From: Macrostomum hystrix
Taxonomy: Eukaryota > Platyhelminthes > Macrostomidae
Assembly: GCA_950097015.1 (NCBI GenBank)
Contig: CATNEN010000025.1
Location: 7,916,001-7,980,000, forward strand
DNA: 64,000 nucleotides
Direction: 5' to 3'
How positions within the stretch are numbered: the first letter of the stretch is position 1; every line of letters starts with the position of its first letter. Made by a program: the position numbers and the translations under genes. The notes beneath the pieces were generated by a model that was not told the origin of the DNA, ran no database searches, and worked only from the letters and a program-made list of their open reading frames with translations. This document shows, one piece after another, positions 63,511 to 64,000 of the stretch.

Positions 63511-64000
63511 TGATTTAGCAAGTTCAGTGGATTGTTCAGGTGTAAATGAACGAATTTCTGAATTTTAGCCTTCTCAAAAATCCGCTCAACTCAATGTGTT
63601 TTTTCACCATTTAGCATTGGCAAATTAGTCTTATCTAGATAAATTAGCATTGTGGCAAAGTTGCATTTTATTGATCAATAAATTTGATAGCAGCCCGTTA
63701 AACAAAAAGACCAGCATAAAAATCGATACACTCCATAAATACCCAATTAAGCTAGCTGTAATGTTCATTTTCGGGCCCATCATCAGCTGCTTTATGCACA
63801 GTCTAAAACTGGGGAAAAGATTATCAATTTCATTTTTTTCTGAAACGATAGTTATAACAATGCCTGCATCACCAGTGAGGCTGGGCGCTTGAAGATGGCA
63901 GGTGTGTGTGGTGGTTACGTAATAGCCTCCCCAACCCCTAGCGAGGCTCCTTGTAGCAGCAGGTTTATTAGCGTTCGGCATAATTTAATGTGACGTCAGG
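63511..64000. other. Right-edge spacer with a membrane-protein-like frame
   Basis: About 490 bases of unique DNA reaching the window edge; see 63631-63981. Confidence 0.5.
63631..63981 (-). CDS. Hydrophobic ORF, possible membrane-protein exon
   Basis: This minus-strand frame is 116 codons. Its second half reads FRLCIKQLMMGPKMNITASL followed by a long hydrophobic segment, IGYLWSVSIFMLVFLFNGLL, then SNLLINKM. An acceptor-like CTTTTCCCCAG precedes the FRLC part (about 63810), so a shorter exon, 63631 to about 63810, is possible. The pattern faintly recalls the pore-to-last-helix region of ionotropic glutamate-type receptors (Trp, then Y/F, L, S and L spacing). That is a weak impression, not a domain match. 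The region is AT-rich, unlike the two clear genes in this window. Confidence 0.2.
   Translation of the reverse strand: MPNANKPAATRSLARGWGGYYVTTTHTCHLQAPSLTGDAGIVITIVSEKNEIDNLFPSFRLCIKQLMMGPKMNITASLIGYLWSVSIFMLVFLFNGLLSNLLINKMQLCHNANLSR

Noticed and set aside
62472-63521. 349-codon DPTNFP hexapeptide protein
   Set aside because: The 18-bp unit keeps frames open on both strands; no splice or start context supports it.

Overview
The window looks like nuclear DNA of an invertebrate animal. It holds intron-containing genes for a rhodopsin-type GPCR and a protocadherin, tRNA-derived SINE-like elements, a complete non-LTR retrotransposon and a hammerhead ribozyme. Coding exons are GC-rich and lie in AT-richer, repeat-laden spacer DNA. 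A free-living flatworm such as Macrostomum, or another lophotrochozoan, is my best guess. That is inference: no rRNA, mitochondrial or spliced-leader gene is present to settle it.

The dominant feature is tandem repetition. Summing my boundaries, about 35 separate arrays cover roughly 29 kb, close to 45 percent. Units run from 2 to 43 bp, and many arrays are nearly pure purine on one strand. The largest is a 6.4 kb array of a 16-bp unit (49.8-56.2 kb) with higher-order structure. Almost all long open frames in these arrays are by-products of stop-free repeat units and are not annotated as genes.

Layout: 1-7.2 kb is seven arrays with short spacers. 8.1-13.1 kb is a four-exon class A GPCR on the plus strand, whose introns are filled by minisatellites and a truncated SINE; its long third exon carries five +1 frame breaks. 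13.2-32.1 kb is a string of arrays with an orphan ORF and a tRNA-Leu-like SINE remnant. 32.17-38.23 kb is an intact non-LTR retrotransposon on the minus strand, with ORF1, ORF2 (endonuclease, reverse transcriptase, RNase H, CCHC), and a 13-bp target-site duplication. 38.6-39.7 kb holds a SINE and a CAG/CAA tract. At 40.8 kb, between two GA-rich arrays, a minimal hammerhead ribozyme core is on the minus strand, followed by a Pol III box B-like motif. 43.55-46.3 kb is the first large exon of a seven-repeat protocadherin. 46.3-64 kb is again mainly arrays, with another SINE copy and several weak candidate exons.

The genes form no operon or pathway. The common thread is mobile and repetitive DNA: an autonomous retrotransposon, tRNA-derived SINEs that could have used such a machinery, a ribozyme of the kind found in satellite DNA and Penelope-like elements, and minisatellites expanded inside and around two neuronal-type membrane protein genes.
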